19,036 bases of DNA, taken from positions 1-19,036 of the forward strand of contig CAKPJK010000029.1 in the NCBI GenBank assembly GCA_934162615.1, written 5' to 3'. Positions 1 to 6,272 of the stretch are shown here, piece after piece (the stretch's first letter is position 1; the number at the start of each line of letters is the position of its first letter). Source of the DNA: an uncultured Clostridia bacterium (GTDB taxonomy: Bacteria > Bacillota > Clostridia > TANB77 > CAG-508). Below the pieces are notes generated by a model. That model was not told the origin of the DNA, made no database searches, and saw nothing but the letters and a program-made list of their open reading frames with translations. The translations under genes were made by a program, and so were the position numbers.

Positions 1-2
1 TA

Positions 3-203
3 CATCCAGACAATATGGCTGCTGGACCAGCTTCTTATGGTATGACAGATACTATGGGAAGAATGCATTCAGATGCTCAATTTGCAGGAAGTTCTTCAGT
101 ACCAGCTCACGTTGAAATGATGGGATTAATTGGTATGGGTAATAACCCTATGGTTGGTGCTTCAGTTGCAGTAGCTGTTGCAGTAGAAGAAGCAATGAAA
201 TAG
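3..203 (+). CDS. GGGtGRT family protein, 3' end only
   Basis: The reading frame is open from the left window edge; the first complete codons give HPDN and the ATG at 15 is internal. The 66 visible residues, with HPDNMAAGPASYGMTD, MHSDAQFAGSSSVPAHVEMM and a Gly/Met/Ala-rich end, match what I recall of the C-terminus of the roughly 330-residue GGGtGRT proteins of Clostridia, just after the glycine-rich motif that names them. The molecular function of the family is not established to my knowledge; members often lie near NifU-like iron-sulfur scaffold genes, which would be upstream of this window. No signal peptide or membrane segment can be judged from this fragment. The gene ends at TAG 201-203 and is followed by a clear terminator, so it is the last gene of its unit. 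The assignment rests on recalled sequence similarity. Confidence 0.75.
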   Translation, partial: HPDNMAAGPASYGMTDTMGRMHSDAQFAGSSSVPAHVEMMGLIGMGNNPMVGASVAVAVAVEEAMK

Positions 204-238
204 TTGATAATAATGAAGTATAATTATTTTATATAAAC

Positions 239-268
239 AAAAAAGAAGGAAACGTTCCTTCTTTTTTG
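239..268 (+). terminator. Rho-independent terminator of the GGGtGRT gene
   Basis: GAAGGAA (245-251) pairs with TTCCTTC (255-261) around the loop ACG. The stem is extended by A-T pairs on both sides, and a T run follows at 262-267. It lies 36 bases after the stop codon. Confidence 0.9.
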
Positions 269-329
269 TTTGTATAAGAAATCAAATACTAAACGGATAA
301 ATATTTTTACAAAAATTTTAGATTAGGAC

Positions 330-359
330 TTGACAAAGTAGATATAAATGAGGTATACT
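330..359 (+). promoter_or_regulatory. Sigma-A promoter of the tRNA-His/tRNA-Gln unit
   Basis: TTGACA (330-335) and TATACT (354-359) are separated by 18 bases. Transcription would start around 366, about 26 bases before the first tRNA, giving a short 5' leader for RNase processing. No other gene starts nearby on this strand. Confidence 0.8.
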
Positions 360-391
360 TAGAGAGTGCCAAGAACAAGCACGGAAACTAT

Positions 392-469
392 GGTGGATGT
401 AGCGTAGTTGGTTAACGCGCCAGTTTGTGGCACTGGAGACCGTGGGTTCGAGTCCCATCTTCCACCCCA
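392..469 (+). tRNA. tRNA-His (anticodon GUG)
   Basis: A full cloverleaf can be folded. The anticodon stem CCAGT/ACTGG carries the loop TTGTGGC, which places GTG at the anticodon. The T-arm loop is TTCGAGT (447-453) with stem 442-446/454-458. The His-specific extra G at position -1 (392) faces discriminator C (466), and CCA is encoded at 467-469. The acceptor stem has one T-T mismatch (398 against 460); the rest pairs, so I do not treat the gene as broken. Confidence 0.95.
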
Positions 470-477
470 GTATATAT

Positions 478-552
478 TGGACTGTAGCCAAGCGGTAAGG
501 CACCAGACTTTGACTCTGGCATGCGCTAGTTCGAATCTAGCCAGTCCAGCCA
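478..552 (+). tRNA. tRNA-Gln (anticodon UUG)
   Basis: The acceptor stem TGGACTG (478-484) pairs with CAGTCCA (542-548), followed by discriminator G and encoded CCA (550-552). The anticodon stem CCAGA/TCTGG holds the loop CTTTGAC, giving TTG. It lies 8 bases after tRNA-His and is cotranscribed with it. Gut Clostridia usually charge this tRNA by the indirect Glu-tRNA(Gln)/GatCAB route; that is family knowledge, not visible here. Confidence 0.95.
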
Positions 553-556
553 AAAT

Positions 557-578
557 AAAGACCTGAAAAGGTCTTTTT
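557..578 (+). terminator. Rho-independent terminator of the tRNA pair
   Basis: AAAGACCT (557-564) pairs with AGGTCTTT (569-576) around a GAAA tetraloop and ends in a T run. It starts 5 bases after the tRNA-Gln CCA end. Confidence 0.9.
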
Positions 579-629
579 ATTATGCCATTTTATCCTTTTT
601 ATAAAATTATTTAATATAATTATAAATTC

Positions 630-659
630 TTCATAAAAAAGTATGAAATTAAATATAAT
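630..659 (+). promoter_or_regulatory. Possible promoter of the TIGR04086-like gene
   Basis: A TATAAT box at 654-659 lies 44 bases before the ATG, with a weak TTCATA at 630-635 and an 18-base spacer. The region is so AT-rich that TATAAT can arise by chance. A promoter is still expected here, because a terminator lies just upstream. Confidence 0.35.
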
Positions 660-702
660 TTAATAAATAGAATTAAAATCCAGGAGTTACAAGGAGGAAA
701 TT

Positions 703-1089
703 ATGGAAAAAACACAAATAAAAGAAAGCAATACAATATCAAGAATAGCAAAAGGAATAGGAATATCAATGGCAGTAACAATAATAACGCTAATAATATT
801 CTCAATAATATTAACATACACAAATATAGAAGAGAATATAATAAATCCAGTGATAATGATAATAACAGCAATAAGCATTTTAGTAGGAAGTTCAATAGAA
901 AACACAAAAATAAAGAAAAACGGTTTGATAAATGGAGCAATCATAGGAATAGGATATATTGCAATAATATATTTAATTTCAAGTATATTAAACTGGAAAT
1001 TTGTATTAAATATGCAATCAATAATAATGATAATAGCTGCAATAATATTTGGAACATTAGGTGGAATAATAGGGGTAAACAAAAAGTAG
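703..1089 (+). CDS. TIGR04086-like small membrane protein
   Basis: The 128-residue product is very hydrophobic. After about 20 mostly polar N-terminal residues there are four predicted membrane helices, at roughly residues 22-42, 46-63, 77-96 and 104-125, with basic loops (TKIKKNG near 68-74) and a VNKK tail. Length, helix count and the Gly-rich segments LINGAIIGIGY and FGTLGGIIG match the TIGR04086 membrane family (YrzE-like) of Bacillota. Its function is unknown. AAGGAGG at 691-697 is a strong SD, 5 bases before the ATG. It appears monocistronic: a tRNA terminator lies upstream and an independent consensus promoter lies downstream. Hydrophobic open frames on the opposite strand are complements of its ATA/AAT-rich codons. 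Confidence 0.7.
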   Translation: MEKTQIKESNTISRIAKGIGISMAVTIITLIIFSIILTYTNIEENIINPVIMIITAISILVGSSIENTKIKKNGLINGAIIGIGYIAIIYLISSILNWKFVLNMQSIIMIIAAIIFGTLGGIIGVNKK

Positions 1090-1112
1090 AACAAAAAATA
1101 TATTCAGAAAAG

Positions 1113-1140
1113 GGCGCTAAAAGTATTGAAAAATAGCGCC
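1113..1140 (+). repeat. GC-rich hairpin after the TIGR04086-like gene
   Basis: GGCGCTA (1113-1119) is the exact inverse of TAGCGCC (1134-1140), with a 14-base A-rich loop. It is unusually GC-rich for this region but lacks a T run on either strand. It could act as an mRNA 3'-end stabiliser or a weak terminator separating the gene from the next promoter. Confidence 0.5.
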
Positions 1141-1152
1141 TAAAACTTGATA

Positions 1153-1170
1153 TTGTCGTATTTTGTCGAA
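1153..1170 (+). promoter_or_regulatory. Two Spo0A-box-like sites upstream of the consensus promoter
   Basis: TTGTCGTA (1153-1160) and TTGTCGAA (1163-1170) are direct repeats with a 10-base period, one helical turn. The second matches the known 0A box (TGTCGAA, often written TTGTCGAA) exactly and the first differs at one position. They end 9 bases before the -35 box. Binding by Spo0A is inferred, and no spo0A gene lies in this window. Confidence 0.45.
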
Positions 1171-1179
1171 AAGTTTTTG

Positions 1180-1208
1180 TTGACAAATTACAAAACAGGA
1201 AGTATAAT
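1180..1208 (+). promoter_or_regulatory. Perfect-consensus sigma-A promoter of the exported-protein operon
   Basis: TTGACA (1180-1185), exactly 17 bases, then TATAAT (1203-1208): both hexamers and the spacer are consensus. The expected start is near 1215, leaving an untranslated leader of about 118 bases. Such a strong promoter usually needs separate control, which the TTGTCG repeats just upstream could provide. Confidence 0.85.
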
Positions 1209-1210
1209 CA

Positions 1211-1320
1211 AATTACATTTTCATATTTTTATATTTTAATATTTTAATTCAAAAATAAGTCAAAAGAATTTTTATAATCAAAAAAATCAAAAAAATCCCA
1301 AAAATCAAAAAATAAAAAAA
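1211..1320 (+). other. G-depleted 5' untranslated leader
   Basis: This is nearly all A and T with some C: only two G bases occur in about 110. The second half repeats short ATCAAAAA-like phrases. No hairpin, riboswitch or small ORF is evident. A strongly unstructured leader is the simplest reading. Confidence 0.6.
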
Positions 1321-1332
1321 GGAGGAATGTTA

Positions 1333-1920
1333 TTGAAAAAGAAGACAAAAATTGTATTAATAGTCATCACTATTGCTATAATACTAGTATCATTTATAGG
1401 AGGACAGGCATATGCCAAATATATGTCAAAAGTAACAGGAAATGGAGTAGCAGAAATTGCAAGTTGGAAATTTAAAGTAAACGAAAATGAAGAAACAATG
1501 CAAACAATTTCATTAGGCTCAACAATAAATAATATAACACTAGCAAATGGAAAAGTAGCACCAGGAACATCAGGAGAATTTCAAATTAAATTAGATTCAA
1601 CAGGTTCAGATGTAGGAGTAATGTATGCAATAAATTTTGTTAATGAAACAGCAAAACCAAGCAACTTAAAATTTATATATAATGGTCAAACCTATGAATC
1701 TTTAGGATATTTACAAAATATGATTGTAGGTTCATTGTTTGCAAATGCTGAAAATAAAGAAGAAACAATAACAATTGGATGGGAATGGCCATTCGAGACA
1801 GGAACAACGGATGAGGAAAAAGCAAGAAACAATGAACTAGATACAAAAGAAGCAAAACAAATATCAAATTATACATTTGATGTAATTGTTACAGGTACAC
1901 AAATTAATCCCCAAGGATAA
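1333..1920 (+). CDS. TasA/camelysin-like exported protein
   Basis: I take TTG 1333 as the start. The SD AAAGGAGG (1318-1325) is 7 bases from it but only 1 base from the in-frame ATG 1327. The 195-residue product begins with a basic stretch (MKKKTK), a hydrophobic helix (about 7-23) and GQAYA at 24-28, a likely signal-peptidase site followed by KY. This resembles SipW-dependent signal peptides of the TasA/CalY (camelysin) group. The mature part is mostly beta-type with APGTSGEF (76-83), WEWPFE (150-155) and a C-terminal strand YTFDVIVTGTQ, features recalled from that group. TasA proteins form biofilm fibres; that role here is inferred. It is first in a four-gene operon. No SipW-type peptidase gene is in the window. 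Confidence 0.6.
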   Translation: MKKKTKIVLIVITIAIILVSFIGGQAYAKYMSKVTGNGVAEIASWKFKVNENEETMQTISLGSTINNITLANGKVAPGTSGEFQIKLDSTGSDVGVMYAINFVNETAKPSNLKFIYNGQTYESLGYLQNMIVGSLFANAENKEETITIGWEWPFETGTTDEEKARNNELDTKEAKQISNYTFDVIVTGTQINPQG

Positions 1921-1970
1921 AAAATAAAAAGATATGGAAATGTGTATTAAATAAAATGAAAGGAGAAAGG

Positions 1971-2534
1971 TTGAATAAAAAAGAAAAAATAAAATATGGA
2001 AATTTGCCAATAGTCCAAAAAGGAAAAATATATAAAACAGAAGAAAAAACAAAGCCAACAAGTAGATTTTTAACTGCAGGTTTGATAATATTCATAATAA
2101 TCTTGCTAATGTTTTGCGGATATAGTATGGCAAAAGCAATAGAAGAAGTAGTAATAAAAGGTAATGCACAGGTAGCAGAGCCAATTCTGGTAGTAGAAAA
2201 TAATCCAGCCATAGATATAACGGAAACCCAAAATTCAGGAGAATATACATTTAAAATAAAAAACTACAATGAACAAGATAAGATTACAGAAACTGACTTA
2301 AAATATTATATTGAAATAATATCTGATGCAGATGATTCTGTTAAAATTGAGTTATATCAACAAGAAAATCAAATTAAGCTTAACAACAATAAAACAGAAT
2401 TTATAAAAATATCAAAGAATCAAAAAGAAGAAATAGAGTATAAAATAAAAATTACTTACAACAATACAAACTCATTTAAAGATATAATAGGCAAAATTCA
2501 AGTTAAAGTACATACAGAGCAGGAAAAGGCTTAA
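1971..2534 (+). CDS. Membrane-anchored or exported TasA-operon protein
   Basis: TTG 1971 is preferred over in-frame ATG 1956: the SD AAAGGAG (1959-1965) lies 5 bases before the TTG but after the ATG. The 187-residue product has an unusually long cytoplasmic-side N-terminus of about 33 charged residues, one membrane helix (about 34-52), then YSMAKAIEEV and GNAQVAEPILVVEN. This mirrors the AYAKY and GNGVAEIASW pattern of the gene upstream. The rest, about 130 residues, is predicted beta-rich, Asn/Lys/Glu-rich and without cysteine. The long n-region may mean the helix stays as an anchor instead of being cleaved. No named family is assigned with confidence; it is plausibly an accessory or minor fibre subunit. 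It lies 50 bases after the first gene. Confidence 0.55.
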   Translation: MNKKEKIKYGNLPIVQKGKIYKTEEKTKPTSRFLTAGLIIFIIILLMFCGYSMAKAIEEVVIKGNAQVAEPILVVENNPAIDITETQNSGEYTFKIKNYNEQDKITETDLKYYIEIISDADDSVKIELYQQENQIKLNNNKTEFIKISKNQKEEIEYKIKITYNNTNSFKDIIGKIQVKVHTEQEKA

Positions 2535-2543
2535 GGTGATGTT

Positions 2544-3125
2544 ATGAAAAACAACAAAAAAATTAAAATTATTTTAATATTAATTTTATCAATTTTATTC
2601 TTAACATTTTTAAAATTCAAACCTAGTTTGAACAAAAAGCAAAATAATGATTTTTTATTTCTAAAACTATTCCATATTCAAAATAAAGAAAATGAAGAAA
2701 AGTACGAATTTAAAGTGAATTATAATAATATGAACTTTAAAACGGTTAATTTATCAGATACAGTTAATAAGCAATTTAACAAAAAAATAGAACCAGGAAC
2801 AAATGGAAAATTTAATATAATATTAAACTCTAATAAAAATTTGTTTTATCAAGTGGAATTTAAAAGTAAAAATGAAAAGCCAAGAAATTTGAATTTTATG
2901 TCACTAGTAAATGGACAAAACTTATCAAAGGCCGATACTTTGGAAGAACTTTCAAATAGTTTAAATGGAACAATAGAAAAAAACACAAAAGTAAATATAA
3001 CAATTTTATGGTATTGGCCATATGAAAAGGAAAATCAGCAAAATACTGACGCTCAAGATACTCATGACGGGAAAAATATAGAAAAATATCAATTTGATAT
3101 TTTTGTTTTTGGAAAAGAAAAATAG
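2544..3125 (+). CDS. TasA/camelysin-like exported protein, divergent paralogue
   Basis: The start is ATG 2544. The SD AAGGTG (2533-2538) overlaps the previous stop codon (TAA 2532-2534), suggesting translational coupling. The 193-residue product has a basic N-terminus and a hydrophobic helix at about 7-23, but no evident AxA cleavage site, so it may stay anchored. Two landmarks align with the first operon gene: EPGTNGKF (83-90) against APGTSGEF, and WYWPYE (156-161) against WEWPFE, followed in both by a strand (YQFDIFVFG against YTFDVIVTG). The two are therefore probably diverged paralogues. The protein is very Lys/Asn-rich. Function is inferred only from this relationship. Confidence 0.55.
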   Translation: MKNNKKIKIILILILSILFLTFLKFKPSLNKKQNNDFLFLKLFHIQNKENEEKYEFKVNYNNMNFKTVNLSDTVNKQFNKKIEPGTNGKFNIILNSNKNLFYQVEFKSKNEKPRNLNFMSLVNGQNLSKADTLEELSNSLNGTIEKNTKVNITILWYWPYEKENQQNTDAQDTHDGKNIEKYQFDIFVFGKEK

Positions 3126-3132
3126 AGAGGTG
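3124..3132 (+). promoter_or_regulatory. Ribosome binding site pointing to an ATT start
   Basis: AGAGAGGTG is the only good SD for the fourth operon gene. Six bases downstream, where an ATG is expected, the in-frame codon is ATT (3139). The nearest in-frame ATG (3160) is 27 bases away and would remove the basic N-terminus. Confidence 0.5.
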
Positions 3133-3138
3133 ATAAAA

Positions 3139-3714
3139 ATTAGAAATAAAAAAATATATATGTTAGTAATTGCAATGCTTATATACATGTTTATAATTTT
3201 AAATTTCACAGATTCATTTGCCCAATATGTATTGCAACAAGAAATTTGCGTAGCAAATCTCAACATTGATAGAACAAAACCTCAAATAGAATTGATAAGC
3301 ATTCAAAATAGTGATGCGGAATATAAAAATTATGCAAATAAAAACCATAATATAATTGCAAAAATAAAAATTCAAGATAAGAATTTAAAAGAAATATTTG
3401 TAGATGAAAATCACTTTAAGATTAAAATAAACGGAAATTATATCAATGAAGCTAATATGAAATTTGGACAAGTTCAGGACAAGGTAGATTATAAAACTGT
3501 AGATATTCAGTTAAGTAATTTAACTGTTGATGGAAAATTAAAATTAGTTTTTACAGAAGGATTTGCTGTGGATAATGGTGGCTTGAATAGTGAAAAAATT
3601 GAAATTGAAACCGGTATTGTTGTAGATAACTCAATACCTGTAATTAATAGAGGAGAAAATGAGTTTACAATAGATTCTTTTAGTAATGATGATGGTACTT
3701 TTAGTTTTGATTAG
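3139..3714 (+). CDS. Secreted Ig-like-domain protein ending the TasA-like operon
   Basis: The open frame reaches back to 3094 but overlaps the previous gene. The strongest SD, AGAGAGGTG (3124-3132), fits a start at ATT 3139, 6 bases downstream, giving a 191-residue product beginning MRNKKIYML. GTG 3130 and ATG 3160 fit poorly, so an ATT start is inferred. The N-terminus is a signal-like helix (about 7-23) ending DSFAQY, analogous to QAYAKY in the first gene. After it comes IDRTKPQIELI, a common opening of bacterial Ig-like beta domains, then beta-rich sequence with a second boundary near VVDNSIPVINR. No catalytic motif is seen. It is the last operon gene and is followed by a terminator. It may be a surface or matrix partner of the TasA-like proteins. 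Confidence 0.5.
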   Translation: MRNKKIYMLVIAMLIYMFIILNFTDSFAQYVLQQEICVANLNIDRTKPQIELISIQNSDAEYKNYANKNHNIIAKIKIQDKNLKEIFVDENHFKIKINGNYINEANMKFGQVQDKVDYKTVDIQLSNLTVDGKLKLVFTEGFAVDNGGLNSEKIEIETGIVVDNSIPVINRGENEFTIDSFSNDDGTFSFD

Positions 3715-3722
3715 AGATACAA

Positions 3723-3779
3723 GGCAAGGGCGTTACAATTTTATGGCGATTTATATTGTAACGCTTGCTGTCTTTTTTT
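3723..3779 (+). terminator. Terminator of the exported-protein operon
   Basis: CGTTACAAT (3731-3739) pairs with ATTGTAACG (3755-3763). The lower stem GCAAG (3724-3728) pairs with CTTGC (3764-3768) with two bulged G bases, and a T run follows at 3772-3779. Confidence 0.9.
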
Positions 3780-3798
3780 ATAAATCGTTGATTTCCTA

Positions 3799-3830
3799 TG
3801 GACAAATATTTTAAATTGTGATAGTATAAA
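3799..3830 (+). promoter_or_regulatory. Probable promoter of tRNA-Gln(CUG)
   Basis: TGGACA (3799-3804) is followed by overlapping -10 candidates TAGTAT (3822-3827, 17-base spacer) and TATAAA (3825-3830, 20-base spacer). A promoter is expected because terminators flank this single tRNA gene. Confidence 0.5.
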
Positions 3831-3844
3831 TTTGATGTAAATAT

Positions 3845-3919
3845 TGGGGTATCGCCAAGCGGTAAGGCATCGGACTCTGACTCCGACATTCCTGTGTTCG
3901 AATCACAGTACCCCAGCCA
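3845..3919 (+). tRNA. tRNA-Gln (anticodon CUG)
   Basis: Acceptor TGGGGTA (3845-3851) pairs with TACCCCA (3909-3915), then discriminator G and encoded CCA (3917-3919). The anticodon stem TCGGA/TCCGA has the loop CTCTGAC, giving CTG. The D-arm is nearly identical to that of tRNA-Gln(UUG) at 478-552. It reads the CAG codon, rare in this AT-rich coding sequence. Confidence 0.95.
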
Positions 3920-3927
3920 ATATAGTT

Positions 3928-3971
3928 TTCTGCAAGTGTTGATTATCAAAAATGGCATTTGCAGAATTTTT
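3928..3971 (+). terminator. Terminator of tRNA-Gln(CUG)
   Basis: TTCTGCAAGTG (3928-3938) pairs with CATTTGCAGAA (3956-3966) over 11 positions with one G-T pair. The loop is 17 bases, followed by TTTTT (3967-3971). Confidence 0.8.
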
Positions 3972-4029
3972 AAACTTTTGAAACATTTTTAGAAGATTTT
4001 TTAACTAAACTATGAAAGGATGAACAATC

Positions 4030-6120
4030 ATGAAAAAAACAAATGAAAATGGAATAACACTTGTTGCATTAGTAATAACAGTAATAATAATGTTAATATT
4101 AGTATCAGTTGGAATAAACACTGGAAAAGGCACAATAGAATATGCCAAATTTAATAAAATAAAAAGCGAACTAACAATTCTACAAACAAAAGTAAACGAA
4201 TTAAATGAAAAAGGTAATACAGACATAGGACAAAAAATAAGTAACACACAAAAAGAAATCCTAAACAACGAAATAGTCAGTGGAATTATCTATAAAGACA
4301 AAACAGAAGAAGAAAAAAAAGCGATAGAAAGTGGATTTAGATTTATAAGTTCAAATGAAATAAAAAGTCAATTAGGATTAGACGGGTTTGACAGAAGTTA
4401 TCTGATAAATGTTGAATATAGATATGTTGTATCATGTGAAGGATTTACATATAAAGGAATAACATATTATATGATAGACCAAATGGATGATGGAATGTAT
4501 AATGTGGAATATCATAATAAGAATAAAAATCCGGATAAATCAGAACAGGCATTTGAAGTAACTACAAAAGCAGAAGGAGACGAATGTAAAATTGTTGTAA
4601 CAATTACTAATTATGGTGGATATGTTAATAATTGGCAGGTAAAATATAAGTTAAATACTGAAGAAGAATGGCATATTTCAAATAAGCTAGAATTTGTTGT
4701 TGAAAAATCTGGAACGTATAATATAAAAGTTGTACATGGAGATGAAATAGACTTAGGACAACAAAATATAGATGTAGATGCTGTGGTTAACTATAAAAAA
4801 CAAGATGGAAGTTGGAATGGGGTTTCTAATTCTCCTAAGATAATGACAGGTATGATACCAGTATATTTTGATGAAAATAATAATACTGTTGAATTGACTG
4901 AAAATAGCAAAGATGAAGAATGGAAAAAATGGTTTAGTTATGATAATAAAAAATGGGCAAATGCAATAACTAAAAATAGTGAAGGACAAATTACTGGTTA
5001 TTGGGTGTGGATACCTAGATATGAATATAAAATAAATGGTACGCAAATTGATGTAAAGTTTATTAGAACAAGTAAAAAACAAGTTGACAAAGATTATGGT
5101 CATATACATCCTGCTTTTGAAGATGGAAGTGAAAAAGGAAAAAATAATCATTATATGAATGGCGAGTGGAGAGATGAAATCCCTGGCTTTTGGGTAGCTA
5201 AATTCCAAGCGGGTTTTGCAGGTGGAAATAATGATGTTACAAAAGTGCGAAGTTCAACAGGCAAAGATTTTCCTGTTTTTTTGGGAAGAACATATGCATA
5301 TAATATGATAAAAATAGGCGATGCTTATGAATTGTCTAGAAATTTAACTGCTTCAAATAATATATATGGTTTAGATGGTAATGAAACGGATTCTCATATG
5401 TCAAAAAATAGTGAATGGGGAGCAGTTGCATATTTAACACAAAGTTCATATGGATTAGATGGAAAAACAGAAATAAGTTATAATAATGTTTGCATTGAGA
5501 ATATTTATTCGATTTATGGAATAACTGGATATACACAATCAGAAAATCAAGGAGTTAATTGGTGCAATAAAGAACCACCATATGAAGATATTATAACAAA
5601 TAAAGATGGAAAAATAACTTCATATGCTTGGTATACTGAAATAGGACAAAAAGGGAGTTCAACGCAAAATATAACTGGTGTATATGATTTAAGAGGATGT
5701 GCAAATGAAATGCAATCTGCGTATATAACAAATGGCAGTAAAATATTAACCAATAATGCAAAACAATTTGCAAATTCTAATAAAAATATAGATGGATATA
5801 AAACATTTAGTACTGAATATGCAACTGCTTATCCATATGATGAAGAAAATGATGCTTCGGATAATAATTTAAAAAAATATTATAGTTTAAAAAATGATAA
5901 ATATGGATATGGAGATGGGATTCTTGAATTTTTAATTTTAAATGGTGACAGTTTAAATTGTAAATTTGGCGAGAATTTAGCATTTCCGTATATCAATTTT
6001 TCTTTTTTGGGAAGAGGTGCTACATATGGTGAAAATAAAACAATGTTTAATATTAACAATAGTGACATAGCAGGTTTTGGTGACTGGAGTTTTCGTACTA
6101 TACTGATAGGGACAAAATAA
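4030..6120 (+). CDS. Pilin-leader surface protein with lectin/FGE-like C-terminus
   Basis: ATG 4030 follows the SD AAAGGATG (4015-4022). The 696-residue product starts MKKTNENG then ITLVALVITV and a hydrophobic helix to about residue 31, a class III prepilin signal cleaved after G8. The usual Glu at mature position 5 is Ala. A helical stalk (about 32-75) follows, then beta-rich sequence with an Ig/FN3-like stretch (about 170-265). The last part, about 320-696, has WVWIPRYEY (325-333), FWVAKFQAGF (387-396), EWGAVAYL (462-469), GVYDLRGCANEM (550-561) and DWSFR (685-689). These landmarks resemble the C-type-lectin fold of formylglycine-generating-enzyme-like and phage tropism proteins; metal or catalytic residues cannot be confirmed. 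The gene is monocistronic. An adhesin role is inferred, and the fold call needs structure prediction. Confidence 0.6.
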   Translation: MKKTNENGITLVALVITVIIMLILVSVGINTGKGTIEYAKFNKIKSELTILQTKVNELNEKGNTDIGQKISNTQKEILNNEIVSGIIYKDKTEEEKKAIESGFRFISSNEIKSQLGLDGFDRSYLINVEYRYVVSCEGFTYKGITYYMIDQMDDGMYNVEYHNKNKNPDKSEQAFEVTTKAEGDECKIVVTITNYGGYVNNWQVKYKLNTEEEWHISNKLEFVVEKSGTYNIKVVHGDEIDLGQQNIDVDAVVNYKKQDGSWNGVSNSPKIMTGMIPVYFDENNNTVELTENSKDEEWKKWFSYDNKKWANAITKNSEGQITGYWVWIPRYEYKINGTQIDVKFIRTSKKQVDKDYGHIHPAFEDGSEKGKNNHYMNGEWRDEIPGFWVAKFQAGFAGGNNDVTKVRSSTGKDFPVFLGRTYAYNMIKIGDAYELSRNLTASNNIYGLDGNETDSHMSKNSEWGAVAYLTQSSYGLDGKTEISYNNVCIENIYSIYGITGYTQSENQGVNWCNKEPPYEDIITNKDGKITSYAWYTEIGQKGSSTQNITGVYDLRGCANEMQSAYITNGSKILTNNAKQFANSNKNIDGYKTFSTEYATAYPYDEENDASDNNLKKYYSLKNDKYGYGDGILEFLILNGDSLNCKFGENLAFPYINFSFLGRGATYGENKTMFNINNSDIAGFGDWSFRTILIGTK

Positions 6121-6165
6121 AAAATATAAAAATTGATATACTTACAAAATTAAAATAAAAAAAGA

Positions 6166-6199
6166 TAAAATAAAGGCGAAAAATCACCTTTATTTTTTT
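6166..6199 (+). terminator. Terminator of the pilin-leader/lectin gene
   Basis: AAATAAAGG (6168-6176) pairs with CCTTTATTT (6187-6195), with an inner GA/TC extension closing an A-rich loop. A T run reaches 6199. Confidence 0.85.
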
Positions 6200-6230
6200 G
6201 AAAAAATTTCTAGAAATACATCAAACAATA

Positions 6231-6239
6231 TGATATAAT
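6231..6239 (+). promoter_or_regulatory. Extended -10 promoter of the priA operon
   Basis: TGATATAAT is an extended -10 element (TGN plus consensus TATAAT), 33 bases before the priA start. No convincing -35 hexamer lies at 16-18 bases, which extended -10 promoters tolerate. It sits just after the preceding terminator. Confidence 0.6.
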
Positions 6240-6272
6240 AAAAAACAGAAAAAACAAAAGGAGCGGAAGCAA

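Noticed and set aside
318..553. Minus-strand open frames over the tRNA genes
   Set aside because: They lie entirely on the tRNA-His/tRNA-Gln region, where tRNA structure explains the sequence.
687..1094. Long hydrophobic open frames on the minus strand opposite the TIGR04086-like gene
   Set aside because: They are complements of ATA/AAT/TTA-rich membrane-protein codons. They have no SD, and the + frame has a strong SD and a family match.
4990..6117. Target gene of a diversity-generating retroelement (lectin-like C-terminus)
   Set aside because: No reverse transcriptase gene or template repeat is present in the window and I found no near-repeat of the 3' end; the fold resemblance alone is not enough.
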